A stretch of DNA of 56,760 nucleotides from JAPKZH01 sp964537875 (lineage in GTDB: Bacteria; Acidobacteriota; Aminicenantia; Aminicenantales; UBA4085), in NCBI GenBank assembly GCA_964537875.1, contig CAZIDN010000018.1, positions 1 through 56,760 of the forward strand, in the 5' to 3' direction. The position numbers and the translations under genes are program-made. Positions 1 to 6,972 of this stretch are shown piece after piece; the first letter of the stretch is position 1, and every line of letters begins with the position of its first letter. The notes below the pieces were generated by a model. It saw only the letters and a list, made by a program, of their open reading frames with translations. It did not search any database and was not told the DNA's origin.

Positions 1-33
1 AACCTGCAAAAGGGTCCTCCTCCAAGAGTGTCC

Positions 34-60
34 GGGGCCCCCCTCCGCTAGGGGGGCCTC
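34..60 (-). terminator. GC-rich hairpin downstream of lpxC
   Basis: An inverted repeat pairs bases 34-43 with 51-60 (eight perfect G-C pairs in the core, one G-T pair further out) around a 7-base loop. It lies about 90 bases beyond the lpxC stop, reading leftwards. There is no T-run after the stem on the minus strand, so it may be a weak or Rho-assisted terminator or only a stable 3' hairpin. Nothing else is recognisable between base 1 and the lpxC stop. Confidence 0.3.
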
Positions 61-147
61 AGGCGCGATTCCCACGCCTCTTTGAAATCGCACATTTGGA
101 CGCGTCCAAGGATAGACTGCCCGTCCTCGCGCGCCAAAAACAAATAT

Positions 148-993
148 TTAGGTTTCGGTCCAATATTCGGGGTGGTCGAGGAGAAACTGGACAAGTTTGA
201 CGTGCAGGCGATGGCCGGCTTTATGGGCCTCGAACCGGCCGATGAGCGGGCGGCCAAGAAGCCCCAGATCGCCCGCGAGGTCTAGGAGTTTATGGCGGAC
301 GAACTCGTCAGGAAAACGCAAGGGTCCATTCAGGACCTTTTCTTCATCGAGGACGACGGCGTTCTTAAAGGAACCGCCGAGGGCCAATCCCTGGCTCCGG
401 AGCCTTTCCACGTCTTTCAGGAATCCGAAGGTGCGGGCGGGAGCGATCTCCCGGACAAAACTCTGAGGGCTCAGCTTCAGGCTCAACGACTGTCGTCTTA
501 TCGCCGGATGGGGATACTCGATGGAATAGGAGAGTTCGACGCCCCCGCCGCTGGGAGAGGGCGCAGCGGAGACAAATTCGTCTTTTTCCTCGAGGATCAG
601 GGGCTTGCGGATTTTGAGCGGACGGACGGGCAGGGCAAGCCGCCGCATCCCGGCCTTTTTAATGGCCTGGGCAAACGGCCGGGCGCTGCCGTCCATGATC
701 GGGATTTCATCGGCGTCAAGCTCGATCGAAAGGCTGTTGATCCCGAAGGCAAAGAGAGCAGCCATCAGGTGCTCGACAGTCCGGACCTGAAATTGTTCTC
801 CTAGAAGCGTGGTGCTGTTTCGCGCTTCGAGATTCCTGGGATTAAGGCAAGCTTCAAGCCGGCCGAGGTCGACCCTCAGGAAGGTGATTTCCCCCGATTC
901 TGCGGGCTTGAGAACAAGGCGAACGTTCTTCCCGGAATGGATGCCCATTCCGGAAAGCGAGATTTCTTTTTGAATCGTTTTCTTAGCGGCCAT
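148..993 (-). CDS. lpxC: UDP-3-O-acyl-N-acetylglucosamine deacetylase LpxC
   Basis: LpxC removes the acetyl group from UDP-3-O-acyl-GlcNAc, the committed step of lipid A synthesis, in the cytoplasm. The 281-residue product has the family's usual length (E. coli about 305). Zinc and active-site motifs are in place: VEHLMAA with His75, RHKLLDLAGD with His234 and Asp238, and the C-terminal AHKAGH with His261. The reading frame continues upstream to an ATG at 1053, but the family starts a few residues before the IxLxGxGxHSG strand, so the ATG at 993 is preferred. No Shine-Dalgarno is visible. A -10-like TATACT lies only 12 bases upstream, which suggests a very short leader. The gene implies an outer membrane with lipopolysaccharide. 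It stands alone here, with a repeat element upstream. Confidence 0.95.
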   Translation of the reverse strand: MAAKKTIQKEISLSGMGIHSGKNVRLVLKPAESGEITFLRVDLGRLEACLNPRNLEARNSTTLLGEQFQVRTVEHLMAALFAFGINSLSIELDADEIPIMDGSARPFAQAIKKAGMRRLALPVRPLKIRKPLILEEKDEFVSAAPSPSGGGVELSYSIEYPHPAIRRQSLSLKLSPQSFVREIAPARTFGFLKDVERLRSQGLALGGSFKNAVVLDEEKVLNGPLRFPDEFVRHKLLDLAGDLGLLGRPLIGRFEAHKAGHRLHVKLVQFLLDHPEYWTET

Positions 994-1004
994 GACCGAG
1001 ATGA

Positions 1005-1033
1005 AGTATAACCCAAACGACCAAGGATTTAAA
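1005..1033 (-). promoter_or_regulatory. Putative lpxC promoter
   Basis: On the minus strand TTTAAA (1028-1033), a 17-base spacer and TATACT (1005-1010) match a sigma-70 promoter in four of six and five of six positions. Transcription would start near 998, leaving only a few bases before the chosen lpxC ATG at 993. Confidence 0.4.
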
Positions 1034-1036
1034 TCG

Positions 1037-1392
1037 GGGTCAAACCTCAACATTCAACAGAAAATTAAAAGGTTCTCTTCCATTTAGTGTGGGTAGGATA
1101 GGGAAACGGTCCGGAGACGTCCGAAGCGACCATGGAGGGTTTAGCCTTCCCGAGTCCTCCTTCGAGGGCAGCCGGCTCGGAAGAAGCCGGCCGGCGAAGT
1201 TGTCTGAGCTTCCCGGCGAACGTCCGTAAAATCGATGCCGGGAAGCGAGTTCTGAGCCGCCGAGAAGGAGGGCTCGGGAACGGCGTGAAAAACCCGGATG
1301 GGGAGCGAGGCTGTTTCCGGATCGTTTCCGGGACAAATTTTCCCCGCATAAAATGGAAGAGGGCCACTATGTTGAAGGTTGAGGTTTGACCC
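1037..1392. repeat. Long inverted-repeat element, copy A (356 bp)
   Basis: The two ends are inverted copies: GGGTCAAACCTCAAC at 1037 and its complement ending at 1392, followed inward by CTCTTCCATTT in both arms. The homology continues inward (GGAAACG.TCCGG, CGAGnCCTCCTTC), so the whole element can fold back on itself. No convincing coding sequence lies inside. It shares ends and core with copy B (15528-15788, opposite orientation, shorter middle) and shares core words with copy C (10149-10408). It fills the lpxC-larB gap. It may be a MITE-like non-autonomous element or a structured RNA; the family is not one I recognise. Confidence 0.75.
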
Positions 1393-1395
1393 TTT

Positions 1396-1425
1396 CTGGC
1401 AATCCGGCAGGCCTTATGATAGAAT
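1396..1425 (+). promoter_or_regulatory. Putative larB promoter, leaderless arrangement
   Basis: CTGGCA (1396-1401), an 18-base spacer and TAGAAT (1420-1425) resemble a sigma-70 promoter. The expected start point (about 1431-1433) coincides with the larB ATG at 1432, and no Shine-Dalgarno is visible, so the transcript may be leaderless. Confidence 0.4.
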
Positions 1426-1431
1426 TCGTCC

Positions 1432-2175
1432 ATGAAATCGCAACTTGAAGACATCCTCCGGAGAGTCCAGGCTAGAAAGCTCTCCCCGAAAGAAGCGCTC
1501 CACCTCCTCAAAGATTATCCTTATCAAGACCTGAATTTCGCCAAGGTCGACCATCACCGCGAACTGAGAAGAGGCTTCCCCGAGATCATCTACGGCCTGG
1601 GAAAGACGGACGAGCAAATCCTGAAAATCGCCGGCGAAATCATTAAAAAAGGAGGCAGCCTTCTCATCACCAGGGCGGAGCCTCGAACGTACAGGAAAAT
1701 CAAGAAGACGATTCCCGGGGCCTGCTATAACGCTCCGGCCAAAGCGGTCTATCTCAAGCAGAAACACTCTGTCATGGGCAAGGGCAAGATCATGATCCTG
1801 ACCGCCGGAACCTCGGATATTCCCGTGGCAGAGGAAGCCTATGTCACCTGCGACATGCTGGGAAACGAAGTGGAAAGGGTCTATGATGTCGGCGTGGCCG
1901 GCCTGCACCGGCTGCTCGGGGAATATGAAAAAATCAATAAAGCCAAGGTCATCATCGCCGTAGCCGGGATGGAAGGGGCGCTGCCGAGCGTCGTGGCTGG
2001 CCTGGTTTCCGTTCCGATCATCGCCGTCCCGACGAGCGTCGGGTATGGGGCCAGCTTCAAAGGGCTGGCCGCCCTCCTGGCCATGCTCAATTCCTGTTCG
2101 GGAGGGGTGGCCGTCGTCAATATCGATAACGGCTTCGGCGCCGCCTACGTGGCCAGCCTCATCAACCACCTTTAA
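1432..2175 (+). CDS. larB: Pyridinium-3,5-biscarboxylate mononucleotide synthase LarB
   Basis: LarB carboxylates and hydrolyses nicotinate adenine dinucleotide to pyridinium-3,5-biscarboxylic acid mononucleotide, the first step towards the nickel-pincer cofactor of lactate racemase. The 247-residue length is typical. The C-terminal half is the PurE-like domain: AGTSDIPVAEEA at residues 125-136, VAGMEGALPSVVAGL at 177-191, and a GYGASFKGLAALLAML stretch near 204-219. No larC, larE or larA is present in this window, so the partners must be elsewhere or the protein serves another carboxylation. The gene is flanked by a repeat element upstream and dnaG downstream. Confidence 0.9.
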   Translation: MKSQLEDILRRVQARKLSPKEALHLLKDYPYQDLNFAKVDHHRELRRGFPEIIYGLGKTDEQILKIAGEIIKKGGSLLITRAEPRTYRKIKKTIPGACYNAPAKAVYLKQKHSVMGKGKIMILTAGTSDIPVAEEAYVTCDMLGNEVERVYDVGVAGLHRLLGEYEKINKAKVIIAVAGMEGALPSVVAGLVSVPIIAVPTSVGYGASFKGLAALLAMLNSCSGGVAVVNIDNGFGAAYVASLINHL

Positions 2176-2179
2176 TTTC

Positions 2180-2208
2180 TTGACAAAAAGGGCTCCTGAA
2201 CCTATATT
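2180..2208 (+). promoter_or_regulatory. dnaG (and probably rpoD) promoter
   Basis: TTGACA at 2180-2185, a 17-base spacer and TATATT at 2203-2208 make a near-consensus sigma-70 promoter just after the larB stop. It probably drives dnaG and rpoD together. Confidence 0.75.
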
Positions 2209-2246
2209 ATGAGAAATTTTCTAAAATCCGGCTTGTAAAAATATAG

Positions 2247-3971
2247 ATGGAGATTATTGACCAAATCCGGCAGGTTGCCAATATCGTAGAGATTGCTTCC
2301 CAGTACACGACGCTCAGACAACGGGGAAGAAAACACGTCGGGCTCTGCCCTTTCCACGCCGAAAAGACCCCCTCCTTCACGGTCGACGGCGAAAAACAGC
2401 TGTTTCATTGTTTCGGCTGCGGAATCGGGGGCGACGTCTTCTCCTTGGTCATGGAGAAGGAGAACCTCAACTTTCCCGAGGCCCTGAAATACCTGGCCGA
2501 AAAGTACAAAATCCCCCTTCCCGAGCAGAAAAAGCTCTCGCCCCAAGCCCTCAAGCTCGAAGACCAGCTCTTGAAGATCACCGAATCCAGCCTGGCTTTT
2601 TTCAAGAAGAACCTGTTCACGTCTCAGGAAGGCAAAAGCGCCTTGGATTACCTCAAAAAACGGAACATTTCGGAGAAAATCATCCAGGATTTTAAGATCG
2701 GATATGCCATGAATTCCTGGAATTCGCTTCTCACCTACTTCAAGGGCAAAGGCGTTTCGATCGACCTGCTGGAAAAGGCAGGCTTGGTCCTCCCCGGCAA
2801 AAAGAAGGACGAATACTATGACCGGTTTAGGGGGAGGATCATCTTCCCCATTTTCACCCTGACGGGGAAGGTTGTCGGCTTCGGCGGCAGGACGTTGTTC
2901 AACGCCGATCCCAAATATCTCAACTCGCCGGACACCCCGCTCTATTCCAAAGGCCAGCTTCTCTACGGGCTGCACCTCAGCAAGGAGGCCATCCGAAACG
3001 TGGGAGAAACTATCCTGGTCGAGGGGTATACGGATTTTCTGGCCCTCTACCAGGCCGGCCTGACCAACTGCGCCGCATCCCTGGGCACGGCGCTGACTCC
3101 CCACCAGGTCGGGCTGGCCATGCGTTTCGCGCCCAGAGTCATCATCAACTACGACGGCGACACGGCCGGCCGCACGGCGGCCTTCCGGGCCCTCCCGATT
3201 TGTTTCAATAAAGGCCTGGAGACGCAGGTCCTGGTCCTGCCGAATAACCTGGATCCCGATGGTTTTATCCAAAAGCATGGCAAGGACGAATACCTCAAGC
3301 TCATCAAGGACAGCTCCTCCGGCTTGAAATTCCTCGTTGATTTCTCGGTCGAAGGCAAACAGATGGATGTTCCGGAGGTCAAAACCAGGGTCCTGAAGGG
3401 CATCCTGGGGATCCTCGAGAACATCTCCGACGCCCTTCTCCGCAGTGAGTACCTCAAACAGGCGGCCGAATGCCTGGGAGTCGAGGAGGCCGTCATCCGG
3501 GTCTACACCCAACAAAAAACCCCCGAGAAAGCCGCAACGGCCTGGGAGACCCTGTTTCCGGCCGAAAAAAGGCTTCTTCAAATCCTCGTCGAGAACAAGG
3601 ACCTCCGGCCCTATATCTTCTCGGAGATGGAGGAGGAAGACTTCCGGGGCTTGAAAAGCGAGCCGATTTTTAGGATAATTATGGGTTCGTTTCGGAAAGA
3701 TAAGGATATCCATATCCACGAGCTGCAAAAGGAAATCGGGCCTTCTCTCTCCAGATTTCTTTCCGAATCCCGGCTTGAGAAAGGGCAGCCGCCGACAGTC
3801 GAAGAGGCTCTCGATTGTCTATGCGCTTTGAAAATCATCGGCAAGCAGAATGAGTTGAAAAAAATTCAGGCCGAGATCGCCCGACTTGAGAAGAAGGGTG
3901 AGAAAGATAAAGTCCAATCGCTGCTTTATCAAAAACAGGACCTGACGAAACAGATCATGGCCCTGAAATAG
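2247..3971 (+). CDS. dnaG: DNA primase DnaG
   Basis: DnaG makes the RNA primers for DNA replication, working with the replicative helicase. The 574-residue protein has the full domain order. The N-terminal CHC2 zinc finger uses Cys34, His37, Cys55 and Cys58 (LCPFHAEKTPSF, HCFGCG). The RNA polymerase core follows, with TOPRIM residues Glu259 in EGYTD and Asp303/Asp305 in NYDGDTAG. A helical C-terminal helicase-interaction region ends in a charged coiled coil. The ATG at 2247 gives the expected N-terminus; no clear Shine-Dalgarno is visible. It sits 75 bases upstream of rpoD, the arrangement of the classical macromolecular-synthesis operon, although rpsU is missing. Confidence 0.97.
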   Translation: MEIIDQIRQVANIVEIASQYTTLRQRGRKHVGLCPFHAEKTPSFTVDGEKQLFHCFGCGIGGDVFSLVMEKENLNFPEALKYLAEKYKIPLPEQKKLSPQALKLEDQLLKITESSLAFFKKNLFTSQEGKSALDYLKKRNISEKIIQDFKIGYAMNSWNSLLTYFKGKGVSIDLLEKAGLVLPGKKKDEYYDRFRGRIIFPIFTLTGKVVGFGGRTLFNADPKYLNSPDTPLYSKGQLLYGLHLSKEAIRNVGETILVEGYTDFLALYQAGLTNCAASLGTALTPHQVGLAMRFAPRVIINYDGDTAGRTAAFRALPICFNKGLETQVLVLPNNLDPDGFIQKHGKDEYLKLIKDSSSGLKFLVDFSVEGKQMDVPEVKTRVLKGILGILENISDALLRSEYLKQAAECLGVEEAVIRVYTQQKTPEKAATAWETLFPAEKRLLQILVENKDLRPYIFSEMEEEDFRGLKSEPIFRIIMGSFRKDKDIHIHELQKEIGPSLSRFLSESRLEKGQPPTVEEALDCLCALKIIGKQNELKKIQAEIARLEKKGEKDKVQSLLYQKQDLTKQIMALK

Positions 3972-4046
3972 GGGTTTGATGTAACGGAATGACCGGAAAC
4001 GAAGTAAAGAAATATAGCGGGAAAATCTATCCTTTAGGAGCATGGC

Positions 4047-5669
4047 GTGCCCCCTGAAAATAAATTTCAAAAGGGTGATATTTCGCAGCTGATATCGAAG
4101 GGACGAAAGCAGGGCTACCTTCTCTTCGAGGAAATCGACAAGACCTTCCAAGACGACCTGGACGCTGAGGAGAGCTTCGACGATTTCCTGACATCGATCG
4201 ACGATTACGGGATCAAGATCCTGGACACCAAACAGCGGGAAATCATCCCCAAACGGCGCAAAAGCGAGCTCGTCTCGCTGGCCGGGCTGGAGAGGACGAC
4301 GGACCCCGTCAAGCTCTATCTCCGCGAGATGGGCAACATTTCCCTCCTGACGCGGGAGGGCGAGATCGCCATCGCCCGGGAAATCGAGCGCGGCGAAAAA
4401 TCGATCGTCAAAGCGCTTTCCAAGACCCGGCTGGTGCTGAACGAGGTGCTTTCGCTCGAAGACAGGATCAAGGCCGACCCGATGGTCATCCAGGAGATGT
4501 TCGATGTCAGCGAGGACGATATCGCCGAGGGAAAGCTCGAGGAAAAAAAGAAGCAGATCCTGACCAAGATCAAGAAGATCAAGGACCTCAGCCATAAGCT
4601 GGACAAGATCCCCAACATTCGCAAGAAGGTCTTCGCCCGGAGCCGGATCATCGTCCAGATGAGCACGTATATCAGAGACCTCAACCTTCGCTCGACGCAG
4701 AAGGAAAAAATCATCGACACCCTGAGGGACAAACTGCGAATTATCAATGAGTTAGAGGAGAAGAAAGAAGACCTTGAGCTGACTCTGAACAAGACCCGCA
4801 GGAAGAGAGAAAGCGAAGAGCTGGCCCAGAAGCTGAAAGAAGTCAATAGACAGCTCAGACAGCTGCAGAAGGACATCGGGCTGGATGCGCAGAACCTCAG
4901 GAAAATCATCCGTTCCATCACGACCGGCAAGAAGATCAGCGACCAGGCGAAAAAAGAGCTGGTCGCGGCCAACCTGAGGCTGGTCGTCTCCATCGCCAAG
5001 AAATACAGCAACCGCGGCCTCCAGTTCCTGGACCTGATCCAGGAAGGCAACATGGGCCTGATGAAGGCCGTCGATAAATTCGAGTACCGGAGGGGCTATA
5101 AATTTTCGACATATGCCACATGGTGGATCCGGCAGGCCATCACCCGGGCCATCGCCGACCAGGCCCGGACCATCCGGATCCCGGTCCACATGATCGAAAC
5201 GATCAACAAGCTCATTCGGGTCAGCCGGAGCCTTGTCCAGGAAATCGGACGCGAGCCGACCAGCGAAGAGATCGCCAAAAAGATGGATATGCCGGTGACC
5301 AAGGTCCGCAAGATCATCAAGATCGCCCAAGAGCCCATCTCGCTGGAAACGCCGATCGGCGAGGAGGAAGACAGTCACCTGGGAGATTTTATCGAGGACA
5401 AAGTCATGCCCTCGCCGCCCGATACGGTCATCCATATCAACCTCAGGGAACAGATCGAGGAAGCCCTCAAATCCCTGACCGAAAGAGAAGCCAAGGTCCT
5501 CAAGATGCGCTTTGGGCTGGGCGACGGAAACGAGCACACCCTGGAGGAAGTCGGACAGCAGTTCAAGGTCACTCGAGAGCGTATCCGGCAGATCGAGGCC
5601 AAGGCGCTCCGCAAGCTCAAGCACCCCAGCCGCAGCAAGAAGCTAAAATCTTTTACAAACGGGTATTAG
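4047..5669 (+). CDS. rpoD: RNA polymerase primary sigma factor RpoD
   Basis: This is the housekeeping sigma-70 that directs RNA polymerase to -35/-10 promoters. The 540-residue product has a short acidic region 1.1, region 1.2 (DPVKLYLREMG, about residue 86), a lysine-rich non-conserved insert (about 130-280), region 2 with the -10 recognition helix (YATWWIRQAITRAI), region 3, and region 4 from about residue 477 with the -35 helix-turn-helix (VTRERIRQIEAKALRKLKHP). The start is GTG at 4047, six bases after TAGGAG. The nearby ATG at 4042 is out of frame and soon hits a stop. Near-consensus TTGACA/TATAAT-like boxes occur throughout the window, as expected for this sigma factor. Confidence 0.97.
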   Translation: MPPENKFQKGDISQLISKGRKQGYLLFEEIDKTFQDDLDAEESFDDFLTSIDDYGIKILDTKQREIIPKRRKSELVSLAGLERTTDPVKLYLREMGNISLLTREGEIAIAREIERGEKSIVKALSKTRLVLNEVLSLEDRIKADPMVIQEMFDVSEDDIAEGKLEEKKKQILTKIKKIKDLSHKLDKIPNIRKKVFARSRIIVQMSTYIRDLNLRSTQKEKIIDTLRDKLRIINELEEKKEDLELTLNKTRRKRESEELAQKLKEVNRQLRQLQKDIGLDAQNLRKIIRSITTGKKISDQAKKELVAANLRLVVSIAKKYSNRGLQFLDLIQEGNMGLMKAVDKFEYRRGYKFSTYATWWIRQAITRAIADQARTIRIPVHMIETINKLIRVSRSLVQEIGREPTSEEIAKKMDMPVTKVRKIIKIAQEPISLETPIGEEEDSHLGDFIEDKVMPSPPDTVIHINLREQIEEALKSLTEREAKVLKMRFGLGDGNEHTLEEVGQQFKVTRERIRQIEAKALRKLKHPSRSKKLKSFTNGY

Positions 5670-5748
5670 GCTCCCGGCCAGGTCCGCCCCATTTGACTCT
5701 GTTGAAGTCCGAAGTCCCGATTCACACATTTTTGTGCCCCCCTTTTCA

Positions 5749-5778
5749 TTGACTTGTACGGCGGATATCTGATATAAA
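5749..5778 (+). promoter_or_regulatory. tRNA promoter
   Basis: TTGACT (5749-5754), an 18-base spacer and TATAAA (5773-5778) precede the tRNA by eight bases, the spacing expected for a direct tRNA promoter. Confidence 0.65.
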
Positions 5779-5786
5779 GTGCGCGA

Positions 5787-5858
5787 GGGCCTATAGCTCA
5801 GCGGTAGAGCTACCGGCTCATAACCGGCAGGTCCCAGGTTCGAATCCTGGTAGGCCCA
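5787..5858 (+). tRNA. tRNA with CAT anticodon (tRNA-Met type)
   Basis: A full cloverleaf of 72 bases can be drawn. The acceptor stem GGGCCTA (5787-5793) pairs with TAGGCCC (5851-5857), the discriminator is A, the D stem is GCTC/GAGC, the anticodon loop is CTCATAA, the variable loop has 5 bases, and the T arm is CCAGG-TTCGAAT-CCTGG. The CCA end is not encoded. The outermost anticodon-stem pair is an A-C mismatch. A CAT anticodon fits elongator Met, or an Ile tRNA modified to lysidine. Initiator is unlikely because the first acceptor pair is G-C and the anticodon stem lacks the three consecutive G-C pairs of initiators. Confidence 0.93.
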
Positions 5859-5878
5859 TTCGACCTCGAGGCAATAAT

Positions 5879-6649
5879 GTGGATATTGAATTTGATAAGC
5901 TAAAAAGGCTCCAAGATGTTGATTCTGAAATAAATAGCATTTCTTCCCTTCTTGAGGCCATCCCCGCCGGGCTCGAGGCCATCGACCAGCAAATCAAAGC
6001 AGCTTCCGACGTCGTGAGCCACGCCAAGGAAAAACTCTCCGTCAACCAGAAGAAAAGGAGGGACCTCGAGGGCCAGGTCAAGGATAACAAGGCCCAGATC
6101 GCAAAGTTCAAGCGCCAGCTGAACGATGTCAAAACGAACAAAGAGTACACGTCCCTCCTCAAGGAAATCGAGGAATCCCAGCAGAAGGTGGACAAGGTCG
6201 AAGAGGAGATCCTGAACGAGATGATTGCGGCCGATGAGATCGAAAAGGAGATCAAGGCTGCCCATCAGAAACGGGCCGAAGAAGAGCTGCGGCTGAAAAA
6301 GGAAAAAGAGGTCATCTCCCAGAATCAAAAAGAGCTGGAGGGGAAAAAACAAATCCTCGTGAAGGAGCGAGAAATCTTAATTCCTCAAATCCCCCCCGAC
6401 CAGCTCAGGCTTTATCTCAGGATCAGCAAAAAAATGAACGGCGTCGGCATGTCGCCCGTCACCGACGACTTCTGCTCGCTGTGCCAGATGCGCATCCGCC
6501 CCCAACTCCTGAACGAGCTCGTGGAAAAGAAAAAGATCATCCTCTGCGAAGCCTGCGGCAGGATCCTGAATTGGCAGAAGCCGCAGGATGAGGAAGAGGA
6601 AGAAGAGAAAGCCGACAACCCGAACAAGGTCGACGATTCGACCGCCTAA
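5879..6649 (+). CDS. Coiled-coil C4-type zinc-ribbon protein
   Basis: A 256-residue cytoplasmic protein. Residues 1-185 are charged heptad-like helix predicted to form a long coiled-coil hairpin. A C4 zinc ribbon follows, with Cys199, Cys202, Cys223 and Cys226 (CSLC and CEAC), and the tail is very acidic with a run of glutamates. This matches the widespread CdsZ/zf-RING_7 family, often found near dnaG/rpoD, whose proposed roles include nucleic-acid binding or partner stabilisation. The start is GTG at 5879. The overlapping ATG at 5877 runs into a stop after eight codons. It lies 20 bases after the tRNA and may be transcribed with it. Its stop codon overlaps that of the TonB-receptor remnant on the other strand. 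Confidence 0.85.
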   Translation: MDIEFDKLKRLQDVDSEINSISSLLEAIPAGLEAIDQQIKAASDVVSHAKEKLSVNQKKRRDLEGQVKDNKAQIAKFKRQLNDVKTNKEYTSLLKEIEESQQKVDKVEEEILNEMIAADEIEKEIKAAHQKRAEEELRLKKEKEVISQNQKELEGKKQILVKEREILIPQIPPDQLRLYLRISKKMNGVGMSPVTDDFCSLCQMRIRPQLLNELVEKKKIILCEACGRILNWQKPQDEEEEEEKADNPNKVDDSTA

Positions 6650-6837
6650 AACCCGGCCTGGATACCGATGAAAGGGATGATGGGAAGATAATAGATCGTC
6701 TTTTGCTGTCCGTCTTCCCACAATTTAAAATACACGTTCTTGCGATTGTACAGGCTCTGGACGTCCAGATAGAGGTCGAGGTTCCAGCGGCGGAAGACGA
6801 ACCGCTTTTCAACCCGGACATCCAGCCGGAACCTTCT
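6646..6837 (-). pseudogene. C-terminal remnant of a TonB-dependent receptor
   Basis: Read on the minus strand, the 63 codons before the stop at 6646-6648 encode the last strands of a TonB-receptor barrel: RLDVRVEKRF, then NLDLYLDVQSLYNRKNVYF, and a terminal IIPFIGIQAGF ending in the outer-membrane-type phenylalanine. An in-frame TGA at 6838-6840 cuts the frame directly upstream, and nothing further upstream on that strand continues the barrel. The fragment is therefore a decayed 3' end with no start codon. It fills the gap between the zinc-ribbon gene and the eno promoter. The assignment rests on recognition of the plug-barrel C-terminal pattern. Confidence 0.65.
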
Positions 6838-6918
6838 TCAAACATGTGATTTCGAAGAGGTGTCGGGCACCGCAAGAAAATCATACAAACGAAGATGCTT
6901 ACTTCAATGCCTCTTTTT

Positions 6919-6947
6919 TTGACGGGAAAAATAAAATGGGATAGAAT
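6919..6947 (+). promoter_or_regulatory. eno promoter
   Basis: TTGACG (6919-6924), a 17-base spacer and TAGAAT (6942-6947) match sigma-70 promoters well. The eno start codon follows 26 bases later with its own Shine-Dalgarno. Confidence 0.7.
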
Positions 6948-6972
6948 CTCTAAGCTTAAAAGGAGTCCTATC

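Noticed and set aside
2202..3728. 508-codon frame opposite dnaG
   Set aside because: Antisense shadow covering conserved DnaG motifs on the other strand.
5787..5858. Initiator tRNA-fMet
   Set aside because: The first acceptor pair is G-C, and the anticodon stem lacks the three G-C pairs typical of initiators.
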